Positions 63,222 to 64,000 of a stretch of 64,000 nt of DNA are shown piece by piece. Position 1 is the first letter of the stretch, and the number at the start of each line of letters is the position of its first letter. A program made the translations under genes and the position numbers. The stretch spans positions 248,001 through 312,000 of the forward strand of contig JAENZE010000001.1 of the NCBI GenBank assembly GCA_016841425.1. The letters are read 5' to 3'. This stretch comes from Syntrophomonas sp. Lineage in GTDB: Bacteria; Bacillota; Syntrophomonadia; Syntrophomonadales; Syntrophomonadaceae. The notes beneath the pieces are model-generated. The model was not told the DNA's origin. It did no database searches and saw nothing but the letters and a program-made list of their open reading frames with translations.

Positions 63222-64000
63222 TGCGTTGGGCCAGAATAGCAGGCATAGACTTTAAGATTAATGGGGTTTTTCTGCTCTTATGCCTGATCTATACCTTGTT
63301 GGGCCTGGGACAGGAAGTCTTACTAATCACCACTGCCGTTCTGCTGCATGAAGTTGCTCATACCATGGTTGCGGTTAATATGGGAGTAAGGATTTCTGAA
63401 GTTGAACTTCTGCCTTTTGGAGGGCAGGCCCGGGTTGAAGATTTCACTGGGCTGGAGCCGGAAAAAGAAATCTATGTGGCACTGGCAGGTCCATTGATAA
63501 GCCTATCTATGGCAGCAGTTTGCTTTTTTCTGCTGTCTGACCGAGGACCTTTAACCGGGCTTTTTATTAACCTCAATTTATTTCTGGGGTGCTTTAATCT
63601 CCTGCCAGCTCTGCCGCTGGATGGTGGCAGGGTAGCACGGGCAGTTTTGTCCCGGAGACTGGGATATCGAAAAGCAACCCTGGCTACCTCATTAATAGGC
63701 AAATTGACTGCAGTGTTAGCTGCTGGGAGCGGAGTCTATTTGACCTATTCTTCCATGTCAGGAGCCAATTTGATAATCGTTGGCATACTATTGTATTGGG
63801 CAGCCAGCAGGGAAAAAAGCCTGCTGGCTTTTGCTTTCATGCGTTTTTTAGTGAATAAAAAGAGCCAGCTAACCCGCCATGGATACATGGAGTGCCAGCA
63901 GATGGTAGCAGCTCCAGATACATTGGTCAAGAAAATCCTTGACAGCAGCCGCCCGTCCTATTATTTAACGGTATTGATTATAGGCCCTGATGAATCGGTG
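63221..64000 (+). CDS. spoIVFB: Stage IV sporulation protein FB, M50 intramembrane metalloprotease (3' partial)
   Basis: The frame opens at ATG 63221, overlapping the spoIVFA stop, and runs 260 codons to the window edge without a stop. The zinc motif HExxH is LLHEVAHTMVAV near residue 44. The second M50 motif is LPALPLDGGR near 130, and the segment ELLPFGGQAR is typical of the family. Several hydrophobic helices flank these. It cleaves pro-sigma-K in the mother cell during sporulation. A CBS-like tail is expected beyond the edge (VAAPDTLVKKILDSS has begun). Confidence 0.93.
   Translation, partial: MRWARIAGIDFKINGVFLLLCLIYTLLGLGQEVLLITTAVLLHEVAHTMVAVNMGVRISEVELLPFGGQARVEDFTGLEPEKEIYVALAGPLISLSMAAVCFFLLSDRGPLTGLFINLNLFLGCFNLLPALPLDGGRVARAVLSRRLGYRKATLATSLIGKLTAVLAAGSGVYLTYSSMSGANLIIVGILLYWAASREKSLLAFAFMRFLVNKKSQLTRHGYMECQQMVAAPDTLVKKILDSSRPSYYLTVLIIGPDESV

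Noticed and set aside
1-64000. CRISPR array, rRNA operon, replication origin or intact prophage
   Set aside because: No regularly spaced direct repeats, rRNA sequence, DnaA-box cluster or phage structural genes were seen.

Overview
The window reads as a chromosome segment of a low-GC, spore-forming, strictly anaerobic Firmicute, most likely a syntrophic Clostridia member close to Syntrophomonas. This is inferred from two selenocysteine formate dehydrogenases, a formate channel, a third NuoF/NuoG-type electron-transfer set, a Rex redox repressor, SpoIVFA/SpoIVFB and the tig-clpP-clpX-lonB-lonA-engB gene order. No species name is proven by the sequence.

Redox half (1-19.0 kb). The left edge holds the end of a NuoF-like flavoprotein subunit, a NuoG-like ferredoxin subunit, a MoaD-like sulfur carrier and a ThiF/MoeB-like E1 enzyme. 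This set resembles the accessory genes of a tungsten or molybdenum pterin oxidoreductase whose catalytic gene would lie to the left. A soluble multi-PAS histidine kinase follows, then a FocA formate channel, a well-folded intergenic RNA candidate, and the operon nuoE-nuoF-fdhA. A second formate dehydrogenase operon faces it tail to tail: fdhA, a molybdopterin-binding protein, moeA, nuoE, nuoF. Both fdhA genes are read through an in-frame UGA (selenocysteine 355) followed by a hairpin with a GGUCU loop. Upstream of the second operon lie two related RNA units, each followed by a hairpin, that I interpret as tandem Moco/Tuco-type riboswitches, and further up a 5'-truncated fdhD remnant. Together these genes would move formate across the membrane and interconvert formate and CO2 with NAD(H), possibly with ferredoxin.

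Accessory middle (19-35 kb). This part holds loosely connected genes: a lipoprotein, a zinc-ribbon membrane protein, a DUF421 protein, a gamma-glutamylcyclotransferase-like protein, an AI-2E/PerM permease and a lone AAA ATPase. It also holds a probable regulated cassette: a PucR/CdaR-type regulator with a sigma-54 promoter, a divergent sigma-54 enhancer-binding protein, and a Tat-exported flavoprotein reductase. An eroded mobile patch follows (frameshifted DDE transposase, truncated lipoprotein start, tyrosine recombinase with a frameshift and an internal deletion, tRNA-like sequence), then tRNA-Pro, a TPR membrane protein, a peptidoglycan-binding lipoprotein and tRNA-Gly.

Housekeeping right part (35-64 kb). 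Protein quality control (tig, clpP, clpX, lonB, lonA) is followed by ltaE, engB, a SEC-C protein, valS, folC, a PhoU-like/Pit phosphate transport pair and rex. The cell shape and division block is DUF4321, maf, radC, mreB, mreC, mreD, mrdA, minC, minD, minE, rodA. The window ends with a nested palindromic repeat, spoIVFA and the start of spoIVFB. TTG start codons are unusually frequent from rex to rodA.
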